Assembly (NCBI GenBank): GCA_031280955.1
Contig: JAITGA010000013.1
Location: 23,857 to 87,856 of the forward strand
DNA length: 64,000 nt
Reading direction: 5' to 3'
Source of the DNA: Lachnospiraceae bacterium
Lineage (GTDB): Bacteria > Bacillota > Clostridia > Lachnospirales > Lachnospiraceae
The notes below the pieces were generated by a model, which made no database searches, was not told where the DNA came from, and worked only from the letters and a program-made list of their open reading frames with translations. The position numbers were made by a program, and so were the translations under genes. Position 1 is the stretch's first letter. Each line of letters opens with the position of its first letter. Below, in pieces: positions 1-9,038 of this stretch.

Positions 1-2245
1 CGCTCAGGATTACCTGCAAATTACGGCGGGTAATTCTGTCAGCAAACTCACCGAGTGATTGATTGACCAACTCAGTCAAATTGATTTTTTCTAGTTTTAG
101 GGTGATAGTTCCTGATGATATCTTCGAGGCTTCAACCAAATCATCCGTCAATTGCTTTAACCGCTGTGCCTTTTGTTCGAGGACATCGACATAACCGCTT
201 ATTTTTTCATCTTCGATTTCCTCACGGCGAATCAAGTCAATGTAAGCAATCAACGAAGTAAGCGGTGTTTTGATATCATGGGTTACATTGGTGACTAAGT
301 CGGCTTTCATCCGCTCATCACGGATACTGACTTCGACGGCGGCAGCGATACTGTCACCAATTTGATTGACACAAGTAGCCAGAACCAGATTGTCACCGTA
401 GATATTAGCCGTGTCTACTTTGTGGTTTAACTCACCGCCGCTGATATGATTGATACCTGCAATAATATCCACCCGCGCCTGTGCCGCCTTAAAGATACGC
501 CATCCACAAACAACATCGATGGTTAGCAACAATACTATCGAGAAAATAGCGAACGCAGGTGTTAGATATGATGTAATAACGATAATGATTATTAACACAA
601 AGTGTACTACAGCAATTACCAGAAACGGAAGGAAATAGCGAGCAAACAAACCGCTGTTATCATGAATATAGACAAAGTGCCTTTGAAGCTCAGCGAACAC
701 ACTCCTCAGTTTCCTGCCTATCTTCGACAACAGGGCAAAGAACTTGGAGAGGATGCTGTCAGTCCAGAGACTCCGTGCTTTAATCCTCCTGACGATACTG
801 TAGTAAAAGAGTGATAGGAAGAGACTAACCACGTACATATAAGCAGCAAGCATATACGGCAACCATGAAAAGTTAGTGAAAAGTGAGCTATATGCATGAG
901 GACGAGAGAATATCTCCACGAACTGAGCAACACCATAAACAGCGACATAAATCACCGCTAGAAACATCACTATCCAAAGCTCAGTAAAGAAATGGTCAAA
1001 ACGGCGGAGTTTGACCGTGTAGCCATACTTCTTTTTGTTACTGTCACTTTCCGGCGGTAGCTGGGTCTTTACCCGACCCGTCAATCTGGTGAGGATGATG
1101 AGTAGCAGGAATGACAATGCCAGACAAATAGCAGCTACGATTAAATAATCAGGATAAATATTGAAGAACGCTTGATAACTATCATTAACATGACGGAAAC
1201 TGTCATCTGCTCTATAAAGAACAGTATCTACTCTTATCCATATCGGAAATTCCTCTGCAAATGCGTATTTGTAATCTTCCAGCAGATAACGGAAAAGTCG
1301 TTCGCTGATACCGGTGTCAGTTATATACTCAAGAGTGTGGGGATCATAGTATATTGCTTTTAGATAATAATTGCTAAAAAGATTTTCAGTAGAAAACGAA
1401 AATAAATTGGACAACGAACTTACATAGTATCCATCAGTAATATATAGATAATAGAGTACATTACTATTACCACCTTCATATACCGCTTTCAACTCCTGGT
1501 AACGTTCATATTGGATGAACAAATCATTGGCAGCTGTGGTCAGAATATCAACCAATGAGATATAATCTGCTACATTATCGACAAAATCCTCTACTCCCCT
1601 GCCATCAACGGTCAGGTATTTATTATCCAGATAACGCAAACGCACATTATATTGATAACTATCCATGCTACGACGCTCTTCGCTGACTCTGTAGAACTGT
1701 TTACCGGCTCTGTTACGGGTAACATTGAGGTCATTGAAAAATGCTTTTAATTCCTCCGGTGTCATCACTTGGGTGGAAAAAGTAAACCCCTCGCTTGCCC
1801 ACTTGAGCAAGGTCATCAGTTCATAAGTGGCACTGATATATGTCTCCGGCATCGCCTGGTTACGGTAGACATACGCTGTTATGTCTATTGGCTTTTTGCC
1901 GTCAAAAAACCCCTCATATTCGAACAGGGAACGCAGAGCGGCATATTCTATGACCTCGGCGATACTTTCCCTGAACATATCGTCAAACAGTTTCGTTTCT
2001 GCAAATACTGTCTCCCCGTCATTTATGAGTTGGTCAAAAATATAATGGGGATTGCGGTCTTCAATGATGACTACCGACTGATATATGACCATGGCAGAAA
2101 GAAAAATGGCTACGATAAAGAGCAATCTTTGTAAACTATGAAGATACCAGGTGCGAACCGGTTTGCCGCTAGTCAACAGCGGTGTTTCGTTGGTAACGCA
2201 AGTCGTGTCAGTAACGGTGGTTTTCTTTTTCTTTTTCTTTTTCAT
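1..2245 (-). CDS. Multi-pass sensor histidine kinase (3' end cut by window edge)
   Basis: Partial gene: the reading frame is open from the ATG at 2245 to the left edge. The protein starts with a run of seven lysines, then a membrane segment at about residues 38-58, a roughly 300-residue extracellular domain, and about five further hydrophobic segments coded between 1180 and 530. A HAMP-like linker leads to the phosphoacceptor box read as NVTHDIKTPLTSLIAY near 250-290. The ATP-binding domain lies beyond the window. An AGGAG ribosome binding site sits 8 bases before the ATG. It lies 53 bp downstream of the response regulator at 2299-2997, so the two very likely form a two-component pair. The signal sensed is unknown. 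The family is certain; the identity of the extracellular domain is not. Confidence 0.9.
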   Translation of the reverse strand, partial: MKKKKKKKTTVTDTTCVTNETPLLTSGKPVRTWYLHSLQRLLFIVAIFLSAMVIYQSVVIIEDRNPHYIFDQLINDGETVFAETKLFDDMFRESIAEVIEYAALRSLFEYEGFFDGKKPIDITAYVYRNQAMPETYISATYELMTLLKWASEGFTFSTQVMTPEELKAFFNDLNVTRNRAGKQFYRVSEERRSMDSYQYNVRLRYLDNKYLTVDGRGVEDFVDNVADYISLVDILTTAANDLFIQYERYQELKAVYEGGNSNVLYYLYITDGYYVSSLSNLFSFSTENLFSNYYLKAIYYDPHTLEYITDTGISERLFRYLLEDYKYAFAEEFPIWIRVDTVLYRADDSFRHVNDSYQAFFNIYPDYLIVAAICLALSFLLLIILTRLTGRVKTQLPPESDSNKKKYGYTVKLRRFDHFFTELWIVMFLAVIYVAVYGVAQFVEIFSRPHAYSSLFTNFSWLPYMLAAYMYVVSLFLSLFYYSIVRRIKARSLWTDSILSKFFALLSKIGRKLRSVFAELQRHFVYIHDNSGLFARYFLPFLVIAVVHFVLIIIIVITSYLTPAFAIFSIVLLLTIDVVCGWRIFKAAQARVDIIAGINHISGGELNHKVDTANIYGDNLVLATCVNQIGDSIAAAVEVSIRDERMKADLVTNVTHDIKTPLTSLIAYIDLIRREEIEDEKISGYVDVLEQKAQRLKQLTDDLVEASKISSGTITLKLEKINLTELVNQSLGEFADRITRRNLQVILS

Positions 2246-2298
2246 TGCTTCATCTCCTAACAAGGTGGTTTTCTTCGACATTTTACATGTTCAACATT

Positions 2299-2997
2299 TT
2301 ATATAGGAATACTTTCACATTTATATCCTACTCCCCATACGACCTTGATGTAGCGTGGTTCTTTGGGGTTGATTTCGATTTTTTCCCGAATATGGCGGAT
2401 ATGGACGGTGACGGTATTTTCCGCTCCCATCGCCTCCTCGTTCCATACCATTTCATATATCTGACTGCTGGAGAAGACCTTGCCTTGGTTTTTGACCAGA
2501 AAAAGCAAGATACTATACTCAATCGGGGTCAAATGCACCCCCTCGCCATCTACGGTGATTTGCTTTTTGTCATCATCAATCATCAACCCGCCGCTGGCAA
2601 AGAGGGCGTTGTTTTCGATGTTAAGACTGCCAAGGCTCATATAACGGCGCAGATTCGATTTCACCCTTGCCATCAGCTCCAGCGGATTGAAAGGCTTGGT
2701 CACATAATCATCAGCACCGACATTAAGACCAAGGATTTTGTCAGTGTCCTCGGACTTGGCAGAGACAATGATAATCGGGATTCCCGAATACTCCCGGATT
2801 TTGAGCGTTGCTCTGATACCGTCAAGGATAGGCATCATGATATCGAGGATAATCAATTGGATATCGTTTTGTTTGAGAACATTGATTGCCTCAACACCAT
2901 CATACGCCTTATACACCTGATGGTTTTCTTGGTTGAGATAGATTTCGATGGCATTGACTATTTCTTTGTCATCATCACATACCAAAACATTTGCCAT
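2299..2997 (-). CDS. OmpR/PhoB-family response regulator
   Basis: 232 residues, normal for the family. An N-terminal receiver domain has the acidic cluster D8-D10, phosphoacceptor D52 in LDIMMP, and K101 in VTKPF. The C-terminal winged-helix DNA-binding domain (about 130-230) ends with the typical VWGVGYKCE. It is first in a two-gene operon with the sensor kinase at 1-2245 and presumably accepts its phosphate. Direct repeats with 11-bp phasing just upstream (3070-3110) suggest autoregulation. The large + strand frame across this gene is a shadow. Confidence 0.95.
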   Translation of the reverse strand: MANVLVCDDDKEIVNAIEIYLNQENHQVYKAYDGVEAINVLKQNDIQLIILDIMMPILDGIRATLKIREYSGIPIIIVSAKSEDTDKILGLNVGADDYVTKPFNPLELMARVKSNLRRYMSLGSLNIENNALFASGGLMIDDDKKQITVDGEGVHLTPIEYSILLFLVKNQGKVFSSSQIYEMVWNEEAMGAENTVTVHIRHIREKIEINPKEPRYIKVVWGVGYKCESIPI

Positions 2998-3069
2998 ATA
3001 GCTCCTTTGTGGGTAACCAAGTAAAGTTGGTCTTGCTCCCTGATGGTGTTATCTTACTTTACCATGAAA

Positions 3070-3110
3070 TTATTAAGAAAAACACAGACAATTATTAAGG
3101 TTTTATTAAG
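3070..3110 (-). promoter_or_regulatory. 11-bp-phased direct repeats, likely response-regulator operator
   Basis: Three perfect copies of TTATTAAG (CTTAATAA on the minus strand) start at 3070, 3092 and 3103. The spacings are 22 and 11 bp, so all lie on the same face of the helix with one slot empty at 3081. OmpR/PhoB-family regulators bind direct repeats of this spacing. The site lies between the yraN stop (3120) and the response-regulator start (2997). Binding by that regulator is inferred. Confidence 0.6.
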
Positions 3111-3119
3111 ATTCTGTCT

Positions 3120-3482
3120 CTAATACCCGCTCCTGATATAACTAAAGGCATCCCGATACCATGTAATCACATCGCCGCAGATCGCCACCACATCAAAACG
3201 GACAGGGTGGTCGTCATCTATCTGTTGGGTTATACGGTAATAATCGGCAACCTTGCTGATAGTTTTTTGCTTACGCAAAGTAACCGCCTCGGCAGGGTGT
3301 CCGCTCATGGTGTCGCGGCGGTACTTCACCTCCACGAAAACCAGATACTCCCCATCAACAGCGACTATATCAATTTCACCGAAACGGCAACGAAAGTTAG
3401 TGGTGATAACTTTTATGTCATTGGCAGATAACCATTTGACGGCTTTTTGTTCATAGATAGTGCCGGACTTGCGATTGTTCAA
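3120..3482 (-). CDS. yraN: YraN family (UPF0102) endonuclease-like protein
   Basis: 120 residues, the usual length. It shows the family pattern: a helical N-terminus with YEQKAVKWL, then FRCRFGEIDIVA and VFVEVKYRR. The acidic residues and the E-x-K motif form a restriction-endonuclease-like core. The start is a TTG at 3482 preceded by GAGGTGAG with five-base spacing; no ATG fits. The biological role of YraN proteins is not settled (proposed Holliday-junction or DNA-repair function). It is the last gene of the rbgA/rnhB housekeeping block, as in many Firmicutes. Confidence 0.9.
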   Translation of the reverse strand: MNNRKSGTIYEQKAVKWLSANDIKVITTNFRCRFGEIDIVAVDGEYLVFVEVKYRRDTMSGHPAEAVTLRKQKTISKVADYYRITQQIDDDHPVRFDVVAICGDVITWYRDAFSYIRSGY

Positions 3483-3515
3483 AGAATCTCACCTCATCGG
3501 GTAGTTTGGGTCATG

Positions 3516-3827
3516 TCAACGCTTTACCCGCTTCGTTTTTGCCTCGATTTTGTCCATTGCATCAACAAAAACTAAAATCTCCGCCACCACCTCATAAAGC
3601 TCGGGGGGAATCATGTCACCGATATCAAGGCGTGACAAGGTATCGGCAAGTTTCTCATCCCGATGGACGGGAATGTCAGCTTCCTTGGCTTTCTCAATAA
3701 TCTTCTCCGCCATCAAACCCTTTCCGGCGGCGATGACCTGGGGAGCATCGTCCTCCAAATCATAAGAAAGGGCAACTGCTTGTTTGATGGGCTTGGGTTT
3801 AGGTTTTTGCTGTTCGCTACTTTTCAA
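3516..3827 (-). CDS. ylqH: FlhB C-terminal-like protein (YlqH family)
   Basis: About 103 residues matching only the cytoplasmic C-terminal domain of the FlhB/YscU export switch (AVALSYD, APQVIAAGKGLMAEKIIEKAKE). The autocleavage NPTH motif of true FlhB is absent, as in other stand-alone YlqH proteins. The in-frame extension to 3839 begins with a TTG without a ribosome binding site; a TTG at 3827 follows GGGGG by five bases and is preferred. It sits downstream of the FliK-like gene at 3847, the same pairing as ylqG-ylqH of Bacillus. No flagellar genes are in the window, so a flagellar role should not be assumed. Confidence 0.8.
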   Translation of the reverse strand: MKSSEQQKPKPKPIKQAVALSYDLEDDAPQVIAAGKGLMAEKIIEKAKEADIPVHRDEKLADTLSRLDIGDMIPPELYEVVAEILVFVDAMDKIEAKTKRVKR

Positions 3828-3846
3828 ATATACCCCCAATTACAAG

Positions 3847-5541
3847 CTATGCACGGGCATCAAAGGAGTAACTGCCGATAATGGTGCTGTTCTTACCGGC
3901 GGTGAGAATTTCATCAATTGGACGCTTTACGGTGGTACGAGTGGTAAAATTACTGGTGATAAAATACCCGCGTTTTTCCAGTCGCTTCGTCAGCGTTTCG
4001 ATATGCCTGGAAACCAAGTCGATGATTCGTTCGTTTTGCAGATAAAATCCCGCCGTTACATTTTTGTTTTGCATCGTAACATGGATATCCATCGCTCCCA
4101 GATGTTCCATATCCAAATGAAGCAGGGCACTCAGATTACCGTCACCCCGTGCCAGATTTTCTTTGTTGGTATAGATGAAAAGCTCGCCATGGGTGCTGTC
4201 TTCGCCCAATTTTAACGGCAATTGCAAATATGTGAACGCTTGATTGAGTTGATTGATGAAATTGATATTGGCATTTAAGTTTTGGATCGTTTGTGCGGTG
4301 TTGCCCTCGCTGAGACCTGTGCTTTCATAAGCCGCTGCAAGTTGGGAAGTCTGTGTCAGTATCTGACGAAAATGCTCACTAATCGACTTATCTTGAAGTA
4401 ACTCCTCCGGCTTTAAGAGCCATTTGTCGCTGATATCCTTTGTCATTAGTGTTTGAAACTCTTTTTGCCCCAGTAATTTAACCAGTTGCTCGTCATTTAT
4501 GACGCCTTGCGGGTCAAAAACCGCTTGTGCCAAGAGATTGATAAGTGTGGGGGTTGAAGTAGGAGTAGGCGGGGTTGATACTGCAACAAACGGATTTGCT
4601 ACTGCAAATCCATTTACTGCAGGGGGATTTGCTACCGTGCTATGTGTTTCACCCTGTTGTGTAATATGTATCGCAACATTCGGTGCAACATGCGGATTGA
4701 TTAGTGTTCTGTCATTTGTCGTGTTTTTTATGTTGACCGAGTCAGTCAATGCGTTAATTGTCGCTCCTTCTTCTTGCAAATATGCCAGCAACTGTCCTGC
4801 CGTCATTTGCGGCAAACCGGTTAGCGGCGTACTCCCCGTCGCTGCTTCCTGTTGAGCAAAGATGGTGAGGATATTCTTGAATAAAGCTATTGCCTCACTC
4901 TTTGCCGCATCATTGCCATCTGCCAGTACCCCGATATCATTCATCATCGAGCTGCTGACCGTGCTGATGGCGTTATTTAGTTTATGTTCGTAACTTTGAT
5001 ATGCCTTTAGCTGTGAAAGATTGTCATTTGTAACCGGAAGTCCCAGACGGTTGAGGTAAGCAAGCGTTGCCACATCGCTGCCGGGAAATGAGTATAGCTG
5101 CCGTGACAAACTTTGGAGGGCGGCTTTGTCAATCGACATCCCCTCCCTCATCAGCAAAGCCACCATTTCCAGGTTTTTGGCTGTTGTCGGCAGTCCGGCT
5201 TCGCTTAGGGCTTTCAGAGCATTGGCATCATGACCCATATTTTCAAATAGGGGGCTTAGGACAAGGCGACTGCCATTATTTGACTTCACTTCCATGGTAA
5301 TTAACTGCCCGATCAAGAGCGGGATATCCTTGGCGAGCTTGGCGTTTATTTGCCCGCCATTTTCCAGCAGTAGCAGTAGCTCATTATTCTTCATGGCTAC
5401 TACTTCACCTTGGATAGTCTGTCCGGCAACAAAGGAACTCATGTCCGCCGGCGGTCCCGTGGGAATGAGGGAGTCAGTGGCGGTGTCAGCGTTTGCCGCC
5501 GAGGTGTTTCCATGGAGGTTGAAAAGGTAGTTGAGGTTCAT
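3847..5541 (-). CDS. FliK-like / YlqG-family protein
   Basis: 564 residues from the ATG at 5541, which follows AGGG. The longer frame to 5607 would run into the dispersed repeat at 5564 and is rejected. The protein is low-complexity and Thr/Asn/Ala/Gln-rich in the middle (residues 200-400). Its C-terminal region has the FliK-like pattern LHLDMEHLGAMDIHVTMQ followed by a stretch that ends in a hydrophobic helix. This equals the position and shape of Bacillus YlqG. Function is unknown. The next gene is an FlhB-C homologue, so the two mimic the FliK/FlhB partner pair of flagellar export outside a flagellar operon. Confidence 0.75.
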   Translation of the reverse strand: MNLNYLFNLHGNTSAANADTATDSLIPTGPPADMSSFVAGQTIQGEVVAMKNNELLLLLENGGQINAKLAKDIPLLIGQLITMEVKSNNGSRLVLSPLFENMGHDANALKALSEAGLPTTAKNLEMVALLMREGMSIDKAALQSLSRQLYSFPGSDVATLAYLNRLGLPVTNDNLSQLKAYQSYEHKLNNAISTVSSSMMNDIGVLADGNDAAKSEAIALFKNILTIFAQQEAATGSTPLTGLPQMTAGQLLAYLQEEGATINALTDSVNIKNTTNDRTLINPHVAPNVAIHITQQGETHSTVANPPAVNGFAVANPFVAVSTPPTPTSTPTLINLLAQAVFDPQGVINDEQLVKLLGQKEFQTLMTKDISDKWLLKPEELLQDKSISEHFRQILTQTSQLAAAYESTGLSEGNTAQTIQNLNANINFINQLNQAFTYLQLPLKLGEDSTHGELFIYTNKENLARGDGNLSALLHLDMEHLGAMDIHVTMQNKNVTAGFYLQNERIIDLVSRHIETLTKRLEKRGYFITSNFTTRTTVKRPIDEILTAGKNSTIIGSYSFDARA

Positions 5542-5563
5542 ATGTATTACCCTGCTGTGTAGT

Positions 5564-5761
5564 GGATTGCTTCGTCGCACTTCGTGCTTCTCGCAATGAC
5601 AGCACACAGATTTTGCTTAGCAAAATCCTTAGTGCTGAAGAATGACGGTAAAACGTGTCATTCTTCTGGTTCTGATAAAGTTTTTTGCAATGACAGCACA
5701 CAGATTTTGCTTAGCAAAATCCTTAGTGCTGAAGAATGACGGTAAAACGTGTCATTCTTCT
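5564..5761. repeat. Dispersed modular repeat with perfect 75-bp tandem duplication
   Basis: Module 1 (GGATTGCTTCGTCG ... CTCGCAATGAC) begins at 5564. It is followed by a hairpin module (GATTTTGC TTA GCAAAATC, bracketed by AGCAC and GTGCT) and a third module (AGAATGAC ... GTCATTCT). The 75 bp from 5593 to 5667 recur without a mismatch at 5687-5761. Relatives are at 16399, 19337, 24476 and 32470. There is no open gene and no transposase. It fills the gap between rnhB and the FliK-like gene. Confidence 0.85.
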
Positions 5762-5768
5762 AGTTATC

Positions 5769-6530
5769 CTAGCCGCAAAAACTACGCCGATGGATGGGGG
5801 TCATGCCGAGGCTAGTAATCGCATCAGTATGAAACTTCGTCCCATACCCTTTATGTGCCGCAAATCCATATCCGGGATAGACATTATCGTACTCTGCCAT
5901 CAACCTGTCCCTTGTCACTTTAGCAATGATACTGGCGGCAGCTATCGAGGCACTTTTGCCATCGCCGCCAATGATTGCTACTTGCCTGATATCTAGCTCA
6001 GGGATCGTGACCGCATCGACCAACAGCAGGTTGGGAGCAAGTGTAAGAGCCAAAACCGCTGCCCGCATCGCCTCATAGGTGGCGTTCAAGATATTGATTT
6101 CATCAATCCGCTCCGGCGAGACGAAACCCAACCCATATGCCACCGCATTTTCGGTGATGACATCATAAAGCTCTTCTCTTTTCTTTTCGGACAATTTCTT
6201 GGAATCATTTAGATATAGTATCGGGGAATCATTCGCCAGAATTACCGCTCCTGCCACTACCGGTCCTGCCAGCGGCCCGCGTCCAACTTCATCGACACCG
6301 CATACATATCCCAAATGAGCAAACTCCCGCTCATTTTTCATCATTTCTTCCATACGTATGCACTCATGCTCATGAGCGGCAAGCCTTTTCTTCGCCGCCA
6401 GTATCAACTTTTCGACACTACTGCGGCTGTCGTTCTCGTACTCGTTTATCAAATCAGGCAGCGAAGATAACTTAGCTGCCTGAAATTTCGCTTTTATTTC
6501 ATTTGTTGACAAAGCCAATCGCAAATCCAT
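5769..6530 (-). CDS. rnhB: Ribonuclease HII
   Basis: Cleaves the RNA strand of RNA-DNA hybrids, including single ribonucleotides in DNA. 253 residues, the length of the Bacillus-type enzyme with an N-terminal extension of about 70 residues. The catalytic core starts with GVDEVGRGPLAGPV (D80, E81), continues with D172 in LLVDAV and ends with SIIAKVTRDRLM carrying the last acidic residue. It starts at the ATG 12 bp after the signal peptidase stop, with GGCAGGG upstream, so it is probably co-transcribed with lepB and rbgA. Confidence 0.97.
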   Translation of the reverse strand: MDLRLALSTNEIKAKFQAAKLSSLPDLINEYENDSRSSVEKLILAAKKRLAAHEHECIRMEEMMKNEREFAHLGYVCGVDEVGRGPLAGPVVAGAVILANDSPILYLNDSKKLSEKKREELYDVITENAVAYGLGFVSPERIDEINILNATYEAMRAAVLALTLAPNLLLVDAVTIPELDIRQVAIIGGDGKSASIAAASIIAKVTRDRLMAEYDNVYPGYGFAAHKGYGTKFHTDAITSLGMTPIHRRSFCG

Positions 6531-6542
6531 CTTTCCCTGCCT

Positions 6543-7082
6543 TTACTGATGTCTGACAAAACCCCACTCACTAATCGGCCATATTCTAACCCATACCTTG
6601 CCAACTATCTCATCACGTCTGATATTGCCGACGATGGCATCGCGGCTGTCAGTACTGTTATTACGGTTGTCACCGAGGACAAAATACTCATCTCTTCCCA
6701 GTGTCACTTTTCGCTCTGTCCGCCCCGGTTCACGGATAATCTCCCGTCCGTATGATTCCACCAGTAAGATATCATCTATGAAGATATCGCCATCTATATT
6801 TATTTGGATGGTTTCACCCGGCAAACCGATGATACGTTTGATATAGTGAATCTCGACATTGTGGCGATAGGGAAAGACGATGATGTCAAACCGCTCCGGT
6901 TCGGTAAAGCGATAACTGATTTTGTCAACGATTAAGTTCTCACCGCTATAGAGGGTATCGTTCATCGAGTCACCGTGTACCTCGGTGCGGATACCGACAT
7001 ACCTTACCAACAAAAATGCCACACATACTGCCGCCAAGATATAAAGACTGGTTATCAATATTTCTTTTACCAACTTGTTCAT
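6543..7082 (-). CDS. lepB: Signal peptidase I (first of two paralogues)
   Basis: Membrane serine protease that removes signal peptides from exported proteins. 179 residues. One N-terminal membrane helix (residues 8-30) is followed by the nucleophile in HGDSMNDTL (S39), the general base in YIKRIIGLPGE (K82) and the GDNRNNSTDSR box. GGGGGA lies upstream of the ATG, and there is one base between it and the rbgA stop. A second, differently diverged copy is on the other side of rbgA at 7962-8537. Confidence 0.96.
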   Translation of the reverse strand: MNKLVKEILITSLYILAAVCVAFLLVRYVGIRTEVHGDSMNDTLYSGENLIVDKISYRFTEPERFDIIVFPYRHNVEIHYIKRIIGLPGETIQINIDGDIFIDDILLVESYGREIIREPGRTERKVTLGRDEYFVLGDNRNNSTDSRDAIVGNIRRDEIVGKVWVRIWPISEWGFVRHQ

Positions 7083-7083
7083 T

Positions 7084-7950
7084 TCATTCCCCCGGTCTGT
7101 CCAAACTAAAACGTCCTAAGCGTCCATTGCGAAAATCATCAGCAATCATTGCCGCCGCCCTTGTCAGATGAAGCTCGCCGCCTTTCAGATAACAATGACG
7201 GCTTTCACATATCTTCGCCAGTATCACAGACGGCGATTCCAACTCCCCATCTATCGGTCTCTGCGGCTCGATACTATATCTATTTGCCAATGAATCAGGA
7301 TAAAATTTACCCAAAAACTTAATAATCATCAGCGATAGCTCGCCTACATCCAAAATATTTTCGTTAATCGTGCCTATCATTGCCAGTTTTTGCCCGACTG
7401 CTTGATCGGTGAATTTCGGCCATAATAGTCCCGGTGTATCGAGAAGTTCCAAATCTTTGCCCAAGCGTATCCACTGCCTGCCCTTGGTAATCCCCGGTTT
7501 GTTGCCGGTTTTGGCAGCGGCACGACCGGCATAGGAGTTGATGAAAGTCGATTTACCAACATTGGGAATCCCAACAACCATTGCCTTAATTGGACGCTTG
7601 TTGATCCCGCGTCTTTCATCTCGCTCCCGCTTCTCGGCACAGGTCTGCTCGACGATTTTTGCGATAGCTCCCAAACCGTGACGGGTCTTAGCATTAACCT
7701 CCAAAACGAAATGACCCTTGCGGCTAAATGTATCGATAAAATAGCGGCTAACTACTTCATCCGCCAAGTCAGCTTTGTTGAGGAGGATTAACCTGGCTTT
7801 GTCCCGTCCTAACTCATCAAGATCGGGGTTGCGGCTTGATATCGGCACCCTGGCATCGACCAACTCGATAATCATATCAACGATACGGATATCTTCGCGC
7901 ATCTGCCGCAAAGCCTTAGTCATATGCCCCGGATACCATTGTAGGTGCAT
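7084..7950 (-). CDS. rbgA: Ribosome biogenesis GTPase RbgA (YlqF)
   Basis: Late 50S subunit assembly GTPase. 288 residues. The circularly permuted GTPase order is visible: LLNKADL (G4) comes first, then GIPNVGKSTFINS (G1) and LLDTPGLLWP (G3). A C-terminal RNA-binding domain of about 100 residues follows. An AAAGG site precedes the ATG at 7950. It sits between two signal peptidase genes and close to rplS, the Firmicutes arrangement. Confidence 0.97.
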   Translation of the reverse strand: MHLQWYPGHMTKALRQMREDIRIVDMIIELVDARVPISSRNPDLDELGRDKARLILLNKADLADEVVSRYFIDTFSRKGHFVLEVNAKTRHGLGAIAKIVEQTCAEKRERDERRGINKRPIKAMVVGIPNVGKSTFINSYAGRAAAKTGNKPGITKGRQWIRLGKDLELLDTPGLLWPKFTDQAVGQKLAMIGTINENILDVGELSLMIIKFLGKFYPDSLANRYSIEPQRPIDGELESPSVILAKICESRHCYLKGGELHLTRAAAMIADDFRNGRLGRFSLDRPGE

Positions 7951-7961
7951 TTGCTTTGCCT

Positions 7962-8537
7962 TTATTCAATAAATCCCATCGGTGTATCTGCGAATGGTAG
8001 CTTTAACCACGCTTTGCCGGTAATGACCTCACGACTGACTACACCGATATTCCCCGAGCGGCTGTCCTCGCTGTTATTACGATTATCGCCAAGGACAAAA
8101 AACTCATTGTTACGAAGCCTGATTTCGTTGGCGGCGATACCGGCATCCTCCATTTTGTCAAAGGCCTCGGCGATGACTCCGTCTACATAGAGATAACCGC
8201 CGATGATTTGTACCGCCTCACCGGGTATGGCAACTACTCGTTTCAGGTAAAAGTGTGAATTAGGGTTTCCGTTAGGCAAAAAAACGATTACATCGCCTTT
8301 TTTGGGCGGTATCAATTGATAAATCAAACGGTCAATCAATACCTCCTGTCCATTCCTAAGCTCAGGTTCCATCGAAACACCAATGACATTGGTACGGATA
8401 CCGAAAGTATATACCAGTACAAAAGCCAAGAAAACAGTTATCGCAGCGGCAAACAAAAAGGAAATCAACCCCACAATATGCGATTTCTTGATACGCTTTT
8501 TCTTCTCAACAAAGGTAAGACCTTTATTCTTTGCCAT
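7962..8537 (-). CDS. lepB: Signal peptidase I (second paralogue)
   Basis: 191 residues. A lysine-rich cytoplasmic start (residues 1-20) leads to one membrane helix (21-45), nucleophile S55 in GVSMEPEL, base K99 in YLKRVVAIPGE and the GDNRNNSEDSR box. All catalytic residues are present. It differs from the copy at 6543-7082 through most of its length, so the two are old paralogues rather than a recent duplication. It lies directly upstream of rbgA, 11 bp apart. Confidence 0.95.
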   Translation of the reverse strand: MAKNKGLTFVEKKKRIKKSHIVGLISFLFAAAITVFLAFVLVYTFGIRTNVIGVSMEPELRNGQEVLIDRLIYQLIPPKKGDVIVFLPNGNPNSHFYLKRVVAIPGEAVQIIGGYLYVDGVIAEAFDKMEDAGIAANEIRLRNNEFFVLGDNRNNSEDSRSGNIGVVSREVITGKAWLKLPFADTPMGFIE

Positions 8538-8623
8538 CGTGTATTTCCACGGAGACTAAACCGTTACCATGATAACGTTACAAACACTATACCGGTAAAC
8601 GCTATGCTGCATTAACTATGCTA

Positions 8624-8968
8624 CTAGCGCAGTTCTTTGACCTTGGCTTTCTTGCCCACACGGTCACGCAGATAAAACAGCTTCGCCCGTCTGACTTTAC
8701 CCCGCCTTATCACCTCGACCTTGACGACATTGGGGGAATGAAGCGGCCATGTTTTCTCCACGCCGATACCGCCGGATGATTTCCTGACCGTAAAGGTCTC
8801 ACGATTGCCGCCGCCCTGACGTTTGAGTACCGTGCCTTCAAATATCTGCACCCGCTCACGGTTTCCCTCTTTGATCCTGCCGTGAACCCTAACGGTGTCA
8901 CCGACGGCAAATTGAGGTACTTCACTCTTTAGCTCTTTTTTTTCGATTTCTTGAATTAATGTATTCAT
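8624..8968 (-). CDS. rplS: 50S ribosomal protein L19
   Basis: 114 residues, the full family length. Characteristic segments are [28 protein letters not shown]-like [15 protein letters not shown] and the basic [16 protein letters not shown]. It lies downstream of trmD by about 70 bp, as in nearly all bacteria, and upstream of the second lepB and rbgA. Confidence 0.98.
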   Translation of the reverse strand: MNTLIQEIEKKELKSEVPQFAVGDTVRVHGRIKEGNRERVQIFEGTVLKRQGGGNRETFTVRKSSGGIGVEKTWPLHSPNVVKVEVIRRGKVRRAKLFYLRDRVGKKAKVKELR

Positions 8969-9038
8969 TGTGCTTTCCCTTCGTCCCGCAGATTAAAAAT
9001 ACGGAATCATTGTGCTTTACTATATCATGTGACTTTGG

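Noticed and set aside
2245..3024. Long + strand open frame (259 codons) opposite the response regulator
   Set aside because: It mirrors the codons of a clear OmpR-family gene on the minus strand, has no ribosome binding site and no protein-like pattern.
3516..5541. Evidence for flagella from FlhB-like and FliK-like genes
   Set aside because: These are the stand-alone YlqH/YlqG types located by rnhB in many Firmicutes, and no flagellar structural gene is present.
5593..5761. Possible CRISPR array
   Set aside because: Only two repeat units of 75 bp with a 19-bp gap, internal palindromes, no cas genes, and the same element occurs singly elsewhere.
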